Of a DNA stretch of 16,215 nt, positions 7,655-15,189 are shown piece by piece (within the stretch, counting starts at the first letter, position 1; every line of letters starts with the position of its first letter). Position numbers and translations under genes: made by a program. Under the pieces are notes generated by a model. It made no database searches and was not told the DNA's origin. It saw only the letters and a program-made list of their open reading frames with translations. The DNA is taken from assembly GCA_050050435.1 (NCBI GenBank), contig JASFUE010000039.1:1-16215 (forward strand), given 5' to 3'. Source of the stretch: SG8-40 sp050050435. Lineage in GTDB: Bacteria; Pseudomonadota; Gammaproteobacteria; Burkholderiales; Eutrophovitaceae.

Positions 7655-7852
7655 ACTGCGGCCGTCGCTTTCGCTAGTCCTGCCTCGCCAGCCTCCGAGT
7701 CCGGCTAAAACATTCCATGCGATCAGCCTTGAGACTGTAAGTTTACTGCTTTGTTACCACTGAGTGAACGCAAAATCGTCCAATTTGCCCCAATAAGTGA
7801 TTGGTCAGAAGGGAATTTACCCCTGGCCGGGGCGCAGGGCGCAATCCCGCAC

Positions 7853-9094
7853 TCAGTCAAGCTGAAGGGAAACCAGGCCGTCTGCCAGCTTGGGTTCGAA
7901 CCAGGTGGACTTCGGCGGCATCACTTCATTGGCGTCTGCCACCGCCATCAGATCGGTCATACTCGTCGGATACATGGAGAATGCGCAAGCCATTTCCCCG
8001 CTGTTGACGCGGCGCTCGAGCTCGGACAACCCGCGGATCCCGCCTATGAAGTCGATTCGCTTGTCGCGACGCGGATCGGACACACCGAGAACCGGCTCGA
8101 GCAGGTTATCCGCAAGAACACTGACATCGAGGCGTGCAATCGGATCATCTTCACGAACGTATTCGGGGCGGATGGCAAGTTCATACCAAGTGCCCTCGAC
8201 ATACAGCCCAAAATGCCCCGTCGCCTGCGGCGCCACCGGCACACTGGCACGCTGGATGTCAAATCGCTCGCCGATACGTGAAAAGAATTGCTCACGGTTC
8301 AGCCCGTTCAGATCGCGGACCACCCGGTTGTACGGAAGAATATTCATCTCGTGCTGCGGGAAAGCCACGACCAGGAAATAGTTATAGTCCTCGTCACCCG
8401 TGTGCGGACTGTTGGCTTCGCGTCGTTCAATAGCGACCCGCGACGCTGCCGCGGAGCGATGGTGACCATCGGCGATATACAAGGCCGGCATCGCCTCGAA
8501 CAGCGCTGTCAAACGCTCAATGGTTGCGGCATCGCGCACCACCCAGATGCTATGGTGCACACCATCATCGGCCGTCACGTCGCTGTCGGGTTCGCCCGCT
8601 GCACACGCTGCCAGAATCGCATCGACTTGCTCCGTATCCGGATAAGCGAGCAGGACCGGCCCGGTCTGGGCGTTCAGGGCGTCGATCTGGCGCACCCGGT
8701 CGTCTTCCTTGTCAGGCCGGGTGAACTCGTGCTTGCGGATACGGTTTGACTCATAGTCGGCGAGTGATGCCGCGGCGACAATCCCTGTCTGAACGACATC
8801 GCCCACCGCCAGCCGATAGACATAAAGATTTCGTTGACTGTCCCTGACCAGCACACCCTGCGCAATCAGTGCATCCAGATTTTCCGCTCCTTTCGCATAC
8901 ACCGCCGGCGAGTGGGGATCGGTCCCCGACGGAAGGTCGATTTCCGGTTTCGAAATATGCAGAAAACTCCAGCGCTTGCTCTTTGCGCGTTCACGTGCTT
9001 CCTCGGTTGTGAGCACATCGTATGGCGGAGCAGCCACATCGGCCGCGCGCCCGCGTGCGGGGCGAAGACCGGCAAAAGAACGTATCAGCGTCAC
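7853..9094 (-). CDS. DUF1015 family protein, function unknown
   Basis: The 413-residue product opens with MTLIRSFAGLRPARG and VAAPPYDVLTTEEA and has the ALYIADGHHRSAAAS signature at about 205-218. Together these identify the DUF1015 family, widespread in bacteria and archaea. No signal peptide or membrane segment is visible, so it is probably cytosolic. The invariant GHHR suggests a catalytic or metal/phosphate-binding site, but no activity can be assigned from sequence. The start is a GTG with an AGGT element about 12 bases upstream; the family's conserved N-terminus supports this start. It stands apart from its neighbours: 117 bp follow the GGDEF-EAL gene upstream, and 211 bp precede the KorC-like gene downstream. 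Membership of either operon is uncertain. Confidence 0.85.
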   Translation of the reverse strand: MTLIRSFAGLRPARGRAADVAAPPYDVLTTEEARERAKSKRWSFLHISKPEIDLPSGTDPHSPAVYAKGAENLDALIAQGVLVRDSQRNLYVYRLAVGDVVQTGIVAAASLADYESNRIRKHEFTRPDKEDDRVRQIDALNAQTGPVLLAYPDTEQVDAILAACAAGEPDSDVTADDGVHHSIWVVRDAATIERLTALFEAMPALYIADGHHRSAAASRVAIERREANSPHTGDEDYNYFLVVAFPQHEMNILPYNRVVRDLNGLNREQFFSRIGERFDIQRASVPVAPQATGHFGLYVEGTWYELAIRPEYVREDDPIARLDVSVLADNLLEPVLGVSDPRRDKRIDFIGGIRGLSELERRVNSGEMACAFSMYPTSMTDLMAVADANEVMPPKSTWFEPKLADGLVSLQLD

Positions 9095-9174
9095 GATTCG
9101 TAGACCTGTGTTGGCAAGGCGTCGATTCTACCGGCAAATCGGATGAATCCCGCACTGCGAGCGCATTGAACACT

Positions 9175-9195
9175 CGCCAAACCGGCCGTTTGACG
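9175..9195 (-). terminator. Possible terminator hairpin after the GGDEF-EAL gene
   Basis: An 8-bp stem (on the - strand CGTCAAAC with GTTTGGCG, one wobble pair) surrounds a GGCCG loop, 16 bases after the stop codon at 9212. No T-run follows, so rho-independent termination is doubtful. Confidence 0.3.
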
Positions 9196-9211
9196 CATGT
9201 TGCCTCGAGCT

Positions 9212-11797
9212 TCAGGAGTCGTCGCTCACGGCGACCAGTTGCGGCTTGTGGTGCTTGCCCAGCCAGACAAGGAATTCCTCAGCGGACATCGCCCGCGCAA
9301 ACAAATACCCCTGCATTTCGTCACAGCCAAGCTCGATCAGGATGTCGCGTTGATCCGTCGTTTCCACACCCTCGGCAATCACCCGCATGCCCAGAGTGTG
9401 GGCAACGTTGACGATAGCGGCTACGATGGTGTTGCGCCCGGGTTGCAATGCCTGCACGAACGATCGGTCAATCTTGACGAAGTGCACCGGCAAGTGATGC
9501 AGCGAAGACAGCGAAGAATAACCGGTCCCGAAGTCGTCAAGCGCCGCTCGTACACCCTTGGCGGTCAGTTTTTCCAGAGGGACTCTTGCCTGCTCGTAGT
9601 CCCGAAACAGCAGACTCTCCGTAATTTCAAGCTCCAGGTCTTCGTGCGGCAGCCCCGAAGCGCTGAGCGCCACCTCGACATCCTCGACAACGGAGCCACG
9701 AAACTGCGCAGCGGACAAGTTGACGGCGACCGGGATGCGCCCGAAACCCTGCGCGCGCCACTTCATTGCGGCATGGCAGGCTTTGGCAAGCACCTGTCGC
9801 CCGAGTTGGGTAATCAGGCTCGACTCTTCCAGTCTTGGAATGATTTTTTCGGGCAGGATCAGTCCTCGCGTAGGGCTGCGCCATCGCAACAACGCTTCCA
9901 CACCGGCCAGCCGGCCACTTTTCAGATCCACACGCGGCTGGTAGAACATCTCGAATTCGTCCCGATCCAGAGCCCATCGCAACTCGGTGCCCAGTTCAAG
10001 CCGTTCGAGCGCACGCGCATTCATCTCTTCTTCATAAAATGCAACGCGCGGCCCACCGCCACGCTTGGCGTGATACATCGCCACGTCTGCATTACGGATC
10101 ATCGTGCTGGCATCTTCGGCATCATGAGGATAAAGCGATACACCGATGCTTCCACCAACGAAAACCTCGTGCCCTTCGAGGTTAAACGGCGTATCGAGAG
10201 CCTGGATCAGCTTCGCCGCCAACGTTGCGGCGCCATTACGTGACTGGATATGCTCACCGACAAGAATGAACTCGTCACCGCCCAGCCGCCCCAGCGTATC
10301 CTCCTTACGCGAAACATTACGCAGGCGGTCCGCAACCATCTTGAGCAATTCATCACCACTGGCGTGACCCAGCGTGTCGTTGACCTGCTTGAACTGATCG
10401 AGATCGATAAACAACACCGCGACCATATCGCCGATTCGACCGGCCACGCGCAGGGCCTGCTCGAGCTGTCCACGCAACATTGTCCGATTAGGCAACCCTG
10501 TCAGAACATCGTAGTTAGCGACACGCTTGAGCTGCTCCTGCGCCTCGACCGTTTTCGAAAAGTCGATGAAATAGGTCAGCGTCGCCTTGCCGTCGGGCAC
10601 GACGACGTCGGCATGCTCTACCCTTGCATGGATGATCCGGCCATCGCGCGCGGCCAGCCGCCGCACCACCGTGTTCGGCTCACCACGTCCGGCACGATCA
10701 CGGCCGTCCCGGAATTCGCCATGCGCCGTCGAGTCGATGTTTACGGGTTCTGTCTTTTCGGAACCTCCCTGCCCGGCATCCGGCGCCCTGGACCATGATG
10801 CTTCGGACTCCCGTTCTTCTGAGTCCTCAACCCCCAGATCCCAGAGGTAGGCCTCTCGTGCCTGTTTCAATGACGCAAATCCGAGCAGATCGAGAAAGGC
10901 CTGATTGGCATGCAGAATCCTGTCGGCACGGCTGAGTACGATACCCGCCGGGGAACTTTCTACCAGCGTGCGGAAGAAGGCCTCCGCGTGCCTGGCGCGA
11001 CCGTAGGGAACCAGCAATGCCAGCACGAACAGCGCGATATAAAGCGTGACAAGAACGCCAAGCTGACAGAAGAGCACGGCGACGCCAGTGGCACTTCCGG
11101 ATGAAAACGCCACGACTTCGCCAGCCAGGCCAAGCAAACAAGCCAGCCCGATCGCAGCACCGGTGGCATCGATACCGCGCCCGCGCGTTGTAACAAGGGC
11201 ACGTGAGATCGCAACGAGATACAAACCGGCGTTAAACGATGTGATTGCCGCCGCATTGAGGACACCTGCATCTGCACGCAGAACGTAAAAGAGAATCGCG
11301 GCGGCGACTACCAGTGTGCCAATGGCCGTCGTCGCCACCCGGACATTTAGTCGACCGGCTGTCAGTGCAAAAACGGACGCCAGTAGGGCCACTGCGACGG
11401 CGCTGTTGCCTCCCAGTGCCGATTGCTCCTGCCAATTGGCGCCACCATCCAGATAACCGAGCAGTTGTGCAAGACAGAACAATCCGGCGAGCGCAAAAGC
11501 GCTCGCCACGACCAGCCAGCGCAAATCCTGATCGGCAAACCATAAGCCGGCGCACACCGATACGAGGTGAATTGCGCTGATCGCGATCGCCAGTTCCAGT
11601 AGCACCTGGATCGGCGAAGCGGAGCCGCCCGCGATCGAACCAATCAGTTCTGCCGCGATCAGTGAGCCGATGACAATGACGACCAGACCAACGAGAAACG
11701 CTGATGTCCGCCTGTGGTCCCAAGCCGGCCACACCGATGACCGGACGGATTCGGACTTGTTGGGCTGGTTTTCAGACAAGAGGATTACACCACGCAA
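9212..11797 (-). CDS. Membrane-bound PAS-GGDEF-EAL cyclic-di-GMP enzyme
   Basis: An 861-residue inner-membrane protein. About eight hydrophobic segments fill residues 30-265 (MASE-like sensor, subtype not recognised). A PAS domain follows from about 273 (FFRTLVESSPAGIVLSRADR), interrupted at about 320-372 by a polar, acidic, low-complexity insertion. The GGDEF domain (about 425-590) has RLGGDEF near 505 and an RxxD inhibitory site five residues before it (RKED-TLGRL). The EAL domain (about 605-850) keeps VEALLRW, NLSAAQF, ELEITESLL, DDFGTGYSS, KIDRSF and AEGVET. Both diguanylate cyclase and phosphodiesterase activity are therefore possible; which dominates cannot be read from sequence. Starts are TTG 11797 or TTG 11779 (MSENQP); neither has a good ribosome site, and the promoter position slightly favours 11779. 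It appears monocistronic. Confidence 0.92.
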   Translation of the reverse strand: MRGVILLSENQPNKSESVRSSVWPAWDHRRTSAFLVGLVVIVIGSLIAAELIGSIAGGSASPIQVLLELAIAISAIHLVSVCAGLWFADQDLRWLVVASAFALAGLFCLAQLLGYLDGGANWQEQSALGGNSAVAVALLASVFALTAGRLNVRVATTAIGTLVVAAAILFYVLRADAGVLNAAAITSFNAGLYLVAISRALVTTRGRGIDATGAAIGLACLLGLAGEVVAFSSGSATGVAVLFCQLGVLVTLYIALFVLALLVPYGRARHAEAFFRTLVESSPAGIVLSRADRILHANQAFLDLLGFASLKQAREAYLWDLGVEDSEERESEASWSRAPDAGQGGSEKTEPVNIDSTAHGEFRDGRDRAGRGEPNTVVRRLAARDGRIIHARVEHADVVVPDGKATLTYFIDFSKTVEAQEQLKRVANYDVLTGLPNRTMLRGQLEQALRVAGRIGDMVAVLFIDLDQFKQVNDTLGHASGDELLKMVADRLRNVSRKEDTLGRLGGDEFILVGEHIQSRNGAATLAAKLIQALDTPFNLEGHEVFVGGSIGVSLYPHDAEDASTMIRNADVAMYHAKRGGGPRVAFYEEEMNARALERLELGTELRWALDRDEFEMFYQPRVDLKSGRLAGVEALLRWRSPTRGLILPEKIIPRLEESSLITQLGRQVLAKACHAAMKWRAQGFGRIPVAVNLSAAQFRGSVVEDVEVALSASGLPHEDLELEITESLLFRDYEQARVPLEKLTAKGVRAALDDFGTGYSSLSSLHHLPVHFVKIDRSFVQALQPGRNTIVAAIVNVAHTLGMRVIAEGVETTDQRDILIELGCDEMQGYLFARAMSAEEFLVWLGKHHKPQLVAVSDDS

Positions 11798-11819
11798 GAA
11801 ACATCAACTACGAGACTGC

Positions 11820-11847
11820 ATTATGCGTGGCTCTCGTTAATCGTCAA
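11820..11847 (-). promoter_or_regulatory. Sigma70-type promoter of the GGDEF-EAL gene
   Basis: On the - strand TTGACG (11847-11842) and CATAAT (11825-11820) are separated by 16 bases; each matches five of six consensus positions. Transcription would begin near 11813, giving a leader of about 16 bases to TTG 11797 or 34 bases to TTG 11779. Confidence 0.65.
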
Positions 11848-11857
11848 TGGTCTGACC

Positions 11858-11879
11858 CGTTGACAGGATCCCATCAACG
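11858..11879. promoter_or_regulatory. 22-bp dyad just upstream of the GGDEF-EAL promoter
   Basis: CGTTGA-N10-TCAACG, with a GGATCC centre, pairs at nine of eleven positions. It lies ten bases upstream of the -35 box, centred about 55 bases before the predicted start of transcription, where an activator could bind. It is not an FNR box: the TTGA...TCAA spacing is 10, not 6. Confidence 0.4.
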
Positions 11880-12083
11880 ACATGACGCCGCATGAAGGCA
11901 AAGCAGGCGGCTCTTAGGCGTCCGACATGCCGCACAGACGTCAAGGAAACAGTATAAGCCGCGGATGATCACGGCACCGAAGGTCCGGCGGCAAGACGGT
12001 GCGCTAACGTGGCGCAAGTGCCGTGCGCCGAAAGTTGCGCAACTACCCGCTGATGTTAACCGGTGAGCTCCCGTACTCGGAAT
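11880..12083. other. Gap rich in inverted repeats
   Basis: Most of the 339-bp space between the GGDEF-EAL gene and the SWIB gene. No convincing coding region was found; the 74-codon reading frame on the - strand has atypical composition and no ribosome site. Three inverted repeats follow each other: GCACCG/CGGTGC (11974-11979 with 11997-12002), GGCGCA/TGCGCC (12011-12016 with 12024-12029) and the perfect 10-bp palindrome GTTGCGCAAC (12034-12043). None is followed by a T-run. They may be RNA structure, protein sites or chance in GC-rich DNA. Confidence 0.35.
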
Positions 12084-12115
12084 TGCCGGCCAGCGCATTG
12101 AAGCGCCGACCGGCA
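12084..12115 (-). terminator. Strong hairpin after the SWIB gene
   Basis: A 13-bp stem (on the - strand TGCCGGTCGGCGC with GCGCTGGCCGGCA, two G-T wobbles) closes a 6-base loop, 21 bases past the SWIB stop. ATTCCG follows, so there is no T-run. A factor-assisted terminator or a 3'-end stabiliser is likely. Confidence 0.5.
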
Positions 12116-12136
12116 GCCAGAGTGCACTAACGCTGA

Positions 12137-12667
12137 TCAGCTCAGGTGTTTGTTTACCAGTTTGGTCATCTCAAACATGGAGACCTGTTTCTTGCCCCCA
12201 AAGACCTTGAGCAGGCGATCGTCCGCATTAATGTTACGGCGGTTCTTGCTATCCTGGAGCCCGTTACGCTTGATATAGGCCCAGATCTTCTTGGTGACCT
12301 GGGTACGCGGAATCGCCGAGCTTCCGACAACCGCCGCGAGCGCGGGGCTGGGTGTCATGGCTTTCATGAACGCAGCATTTGGCTTGCGCTTTGCACCCGA
12401 CTTCTTCTTCTTGGCAGGAGCCTTCTTCCGGGCCGCGGTTTTCTTCTTCGCAGCCTTCTTCGCAGTTTTCTTTGCCGCTTTCTTGGCAGTTTTCTTCACT
12501 GCTTTTTTCTTGGCAGTTTTCTTCTTCGCAGTTTTCTTTGCCGCTTTCTTGGCGGTTTTCTTTGCAGTTTTCTTTGCTGCCTTCTTAGCAGTCTTTTTCT
12601 TCTTCGCCGGGGCCTTCTTCTTCGCCGGGGCCTTCTTCTTCGCAGTTTTCTTCTTCGCAGCTGCCAT
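12137..12667 (-). CDS. SWIB/MDM2-domain protein with histone H1-like Lys/Ala tail
   Basis: A 176-residue basic protein in two parts. Residues 2-97 are almost only Lys, Ala, Thr and Pro in KKTAKKAAKK-type repeats, like the tail of eukaryotic H1 and bacterial H1-like proteins. Residues 103-176 form a SWIB domain (MTPSPALAAVVG, RTQVTKKIWAYIKRNGLQD, DDRLLKVFGGKKQVSMFEM, then NKHLS). The tail should bind DNA or RNA through charge; the SWIB fold is a protein-interaction module found in chromatin remodellers, chlamydial topoisomerase fusions and various bacteria. A nucleoid-associated role is likely but not proven. The start was set at ATG 12667 because an AGGAG site lies just before it; the 32 upstream codons are untranslated leader. 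It appears monocistronic, with its own promoter and a 3' hairpin. Confidence 0.88.
   Translation of the reverse strand: MAAAKKKTAKKKAPAKKKAPAKKKKTAKKAAKKTAKKTAKKAAKKTAKKKTAKKKAVKKTAKKAAKKTAKKAAKKKTAARKKAPAKKKKSGAKRKPNAAFMKAMTPSPALAAVVGSSAIPRTQVTKKIWAYIKRNGLQDSKNRRNINADDRLLKVFGGKKQVSMFEMTKLVNKHLS
12377..12664 (-). repeat. Low-complexity repeat coding the Lys/Ala tail
   Basis: The first 96 codons after the start of the SWIB gene are degenerate repeats of units such as GCNAAGAAAACN and GCGAAGAAG. Near-identical blocks (the AKKAPAKK units at 12600-12650 and the TAKKAAKK units at 12440-12590) could recombine and change tail length. The same bases read on the + strand give artificial Phe/Leu-rich frames that look like membrane proteins. 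Confidence 0.8.
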
Positions 12668-12754
12668 ATCGATATCTCCTGTAAATTGCCAATCAAACGT
12701 AGGTCGCGAATACAAAACTCTTTCCCATACTGCCGTATCCGGCATGCGGTCCAG

Positions 12755-12783
12755 AGAATGCACAGCGCGTCAGGCCTTGTCAA
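12755..12783 (-). promoter_or_regulatory. Putative promoter of the SWIB gene
   Basis: On the - strand a perfect TTGACA (12783-12778) is 17 bases from CATTCT (12760-12755), a poor -10 box. Transcription would start near 12748 and leave a leader of about 80 bases. The weak -10 fits a regulated or moderate promoter. Confidence 0.45.
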
Positions 12784-12785
12784 TA

Positions 12786-12803
12786 GTTTTCTAGAGGGAA
12801 AAC
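12786..12803. promoter_or_regulatory. 18-bp dyad upstream of the SWIB promoter
   Basis: GTTTTC-N6-GAAAAC is a perfect 6-bp inverted repeat, two bases upstream of the -35 box. It is centred about 46 bases before the predicted transcription start, where an activator or a repressor could act. Confidence 0.3.
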
Positions 12804-13021
12804 GCATGTCCTGCGAGAGTAATTCTTGCAGACGATCGTGACCCGGGCATTCGAGAGGCATTCGAATGGAATGGCTATTCAGCGGTCATGCCGGCTTTGC
12901 AGACCAGGTGAGCAATACGACGACTGCCTGCATTCGGACCAAAGCGTCGCCGATTGGCGACTATGCCGCGTACTGTTTTCCAGTCACAACGACACCAAGT
13001 TCGCTGCGCTTTTTCCTGTGC
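12804..13021. other. Intergenic space between acyl-CoA synthetase and SWIB genes
   Basis: The remainder of the 354-bp gap between 12668 and 13021. No supportable gene was found. An imperfect direct repeat, GGCATTCGA at about 12846-12854 and again at 12858-12866, ends in the palindrome ATTCGAAT. A + strand frame beginning at 12866 runs into the antisense of the synthetase gene and is not credited. Confidence 0.4.
12946..12961 (-). terminator. Possible terminator of the acyl-CoA operon
   Basis: The - strand GTCGCC-AATC-GGCGAC is a perfect 6-bp stem with a 4-base loop, followed by GCTTT. It lies 60 bases past the synthetase stop. The stem is short and the T-run is only three bases. Confidence 0.35.
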
Positions 13022-15127
13022 TCACGCCATCGGGACGCGCTCGCGATAGACGACAGCGTCGAGGGCGACGCATCCTTCCCCGCACGCGCCCAGGGCAAGC
13101 GGATTGATATCCACATTGGTGACGCCTGCACTGCCATCGGCCATAAGGGTGCCCAGCGCGACCGCCGCTTTCGCGACTGCATCTGAATCCAGCGCCGGCT
13201 CGTCGCGCACCCCGGCAAACAAGGGAGCAATGCGCAAACTGTTCAGTGCCCGCAACACGTCTTTCTCTCCGAAAGGCCACAACAGCACGCGCGCATCCGG
13301 CATCGCCTCGACGAACTTTCCGCCGTCACCGACGATCACGACTGGCCCGAATACCGGATCCAGTCTGCCTCCGAGCATAATTTCTCGCCGGCCTCGCTCC
13401 ATCCGCGCCAGAATTACACCGTCATGCGCAAGTTTGCGCTCCTCCAGAACCTGCCCGACCGCCCGAAATGCTGCAAGCGCCGCGTCAACGTCTCCGATTC
13501 CGAGACGTACCAGCCCGAGCTCGGACTTGTGCACCACGTCCCGCGAACAGGCCTTGATGACCACCGGCGCGCCCAGTTCGGAAAACGCACTGGCCAGATC
13601 GGACTCGGTCCGGCATAACCGGTGCTCGACGATCGAAATCCCGGAATGTTGCAACAGGTCAAGCGCTTCGGATTCATTGAGCATGACCGATTCGCGCTGC
13701 TCGCGCCGCACCGTCGCGCACCCCGCCCGGACTGCCCGCTCCATCAAGTCGACATGCGACAGGTACTGCGCCAGTGCCTCGACCGCCTCAGACTCGGTCG
13801 GGAACACCGTCAGCGCTCTCTCGCGGAATGCATTTGCAATACTTGCTTGCGATGCGGAAACGGCTAGCGGCAACCCCGTGTCGTTGGCAAACTTCGCCGT
13901 ATCGCGCGCGAATGCGTCCACGTCGTATCCCTGACCTGCCACCGGAATGCCTATCACAACCGCGTCGGCTCCGGGATCATCAGCGACGATCGGCAGGATT
14001 TCCGAGAACAATCCACTGTTTGTCAGCAAGGCAGCAGTCAGGTCGATCGGGTTGGTAGCCGTGGCAAAACTGGGCAACACAGCTTCGAGTTTGCCGCGCG
14101 TCTGGCTGGAAAGTTTGGCCATGGACAGTCCTGCTTGCGTTGCCGTGTCTGCAGCCATGACGCAGGTCGCCCCCGAGTTGCTGATCACGACCAGCCTGCT
14201 ACCGCGCGGTTTCCAGCCTTTCAGATACAGTTCTGCCGAGCCGACCAGTTCCGCAGTGTCGCGCGCACGCCAAATGCCATGCTGTTCGAGAAATGCATCG
14301 ACTACCCTGTCTTCATTGGCCAGCGCACCGGTGTGCGATCGGGCCGCTTCCTGCCCCGCAGCAGTCCGGCCGGACTTCAATGCAATCACTGGCAGCTTTC
14401 GATCACGGGCGATAGCCGCCAGCGTTGCCAGCGATTGTGCATCGGCAACGCTCTCGACATACAGCAGCAGCAGTTTGACGGCGGGGTCCTCCGCCACTAC
14501 TGACGCGAACTCGCCGACAGTGACTTCGCAATCATTGCCGGTAGCATGAGAATGACGTACACCGATGCCACGCGCCCGCAGCAACGCATAGGGAACCACA
14601 CTCATGGCGCCCGACTGGCTGACCACCGCCACCGGCCCGTCCTGCGGTGGCATTTCAAGATACATCGTCGAAAAAGACAGAACGGCACCGGTTCCGAAAT
14701 TCGCCAACCCCTGCGAATTCGGCCCAACGACCCGCATACCGGCATCTCGTGCCGCTTTTCGCATGCGTGCTTCCTTGGCTTTTCCCTCTCCGGCATCCAC
14801 CTCGCCAAATCCGGAAGTCATCACGACCGCAACCTTGACACCGAGTGCCGCACAGGTTTCCACCGCATCGACGGCAGCATCACCGGGCAATGCCACGATC
14901 GCCACTTCCGGCACTTTCGGAACTGAGGACAGGTCGGCATAGGCCTTGTGACCCTGCACTTCGCTCCGTTTCGGATTGATGGGATACACATCACCCTCAT
15001 AACCAAAGCGGCCGAGATAAAGAAGGGGGCGTCCGCCTATCTTGTTCGGATTTTCCGAAGCGCCGATGATGGCAACGGATTGCGGATTCAGTGCTGCGTG
15101 CAGCGTGTCTCGTCGTGCATTACTCAA
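13022..15127 (-). CDS. Acyl-CoA synthetase, NDP-forming (acetate-CoA ligase family, alpha-beta fusion)
   Basis: A 701-residue single-chain enzyme expected to interconvert acyl-CoA plus NDP and phosphate with the free acid, CoA and NTP through a phospho-histidine. It has a CoA-binding Rossmann domain (about 8-130, SVAIIGASENPNKIGG), succinyl-CoA-ligase-like domains (about 150-460) with SQSGAMS and the phospho-acceptor motif SHTGALA at about 264, and an ATP-grasp domain (about 480-695, with DVVHKSELGLV, FGPVVIVGDGGKFVE and VDINPL). The alpha-beta order and length match the fused form. TTG 15127 is the start, preceded by AAGGACGG; the ATG at 15120 is out of frame. It is last in the operon, 62 bp after the zinc-ribbon gene. 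The acyl substrate cannot be told from sequence. Confidence 0.88.
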   Translation of the reverse strand: MSNARRDTLHAALNPQSVAIIGASENPNKIGGRPLLYLGRFGYEGDVYPINPKRSEVQGHKAYADLSSVPKVPEVAIVALPGDAAVDAVETCAALGVKVAVVMTSGFGEVDAGEGKAKEARMRKAARDAGMRVVGPNSQGLANFGTGAVLSFSTMYLEMPPQDGPVAVVSQSGAMSVVPYALLRARGIGVRHSHATGNDCEVTVGEFASVVAEDPAVKLLLLYVESVADAQSLATLAAIARDRKLPVIALKSGRTAAGQEAARSHTGALANEDRVVDAFLEQHGIWRARDTAELVGSAELYLKGWKPRGSRLVVISNSGATCVMAADTATQAGLSMAKLSSQTRGKLEAVLPSFATATNPIDLTAALLTNSGLFSEILPIVADDPGADAVVIGIPVAGQGYDVDAFARDTAKFANDTGLPLAVSASQASIANAFRERALTVFPTESEAVEALAQYLSHVDLMERAVRAGCATVRREQRESVMLNESEALDLLQHSGISIVEHRLCRTESDLASAFSELGAPVVIKACSRDVVHKSELGLVRLGIGDVDAALAAFRAVGQVLEERKLAHDGVILARMERGRREIMLGGRLDPVFGPVVIVGDGGKFVEAMPDARVLLWPFGEKDVLRALNSLRIAPLFAGVRDEPALDSDAVAKAAVALGTLMADGSAGVTNVDINPLALGACGEGCVALDAVVYRERVPMA

Positions 15128-15189
15128 CCGGTCCGTCCTTTCTCGTCAACGTGTTGCATCCTGCCCGCAGTCCGGGGTTAAAAGGCGCT

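Noticed and set aside
7657..7800. Promoter for the kor operon (for example CTTACA-18-TGGAAT) and a CCAAT/ATTGG inverted repeat at 7790-7804
   Set aside because: Matches to consensus are too weak to choose one, and the 5-bp arms of the repeat are within chance expectation.
11874..12098. 74-codon - strand frame in the 339-bp gap
   Set aside because: No ribosome site, Cys/Arg/Ser-rich random-looking sequence, and it covers the promoter and dyad of the GGDEF-EAL gene.
12146..12841. Long + strand frames rich in Leu/Phe/Ser (also 12291-12794) that look like membrane proteins
   Set aside because: They are the antisense of the AAG/AAA-rich Lys tail of the SWIB gene; composition is an artefact and no ribosome site or conserved motif is seen.
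12866..13186. 106-codon + strand frame with a GAGAGG element upstream
   Set aside because: Half of it is antisense to the acyl-CoA synthetase 3' end, composition is atypical and no homology is recognised.
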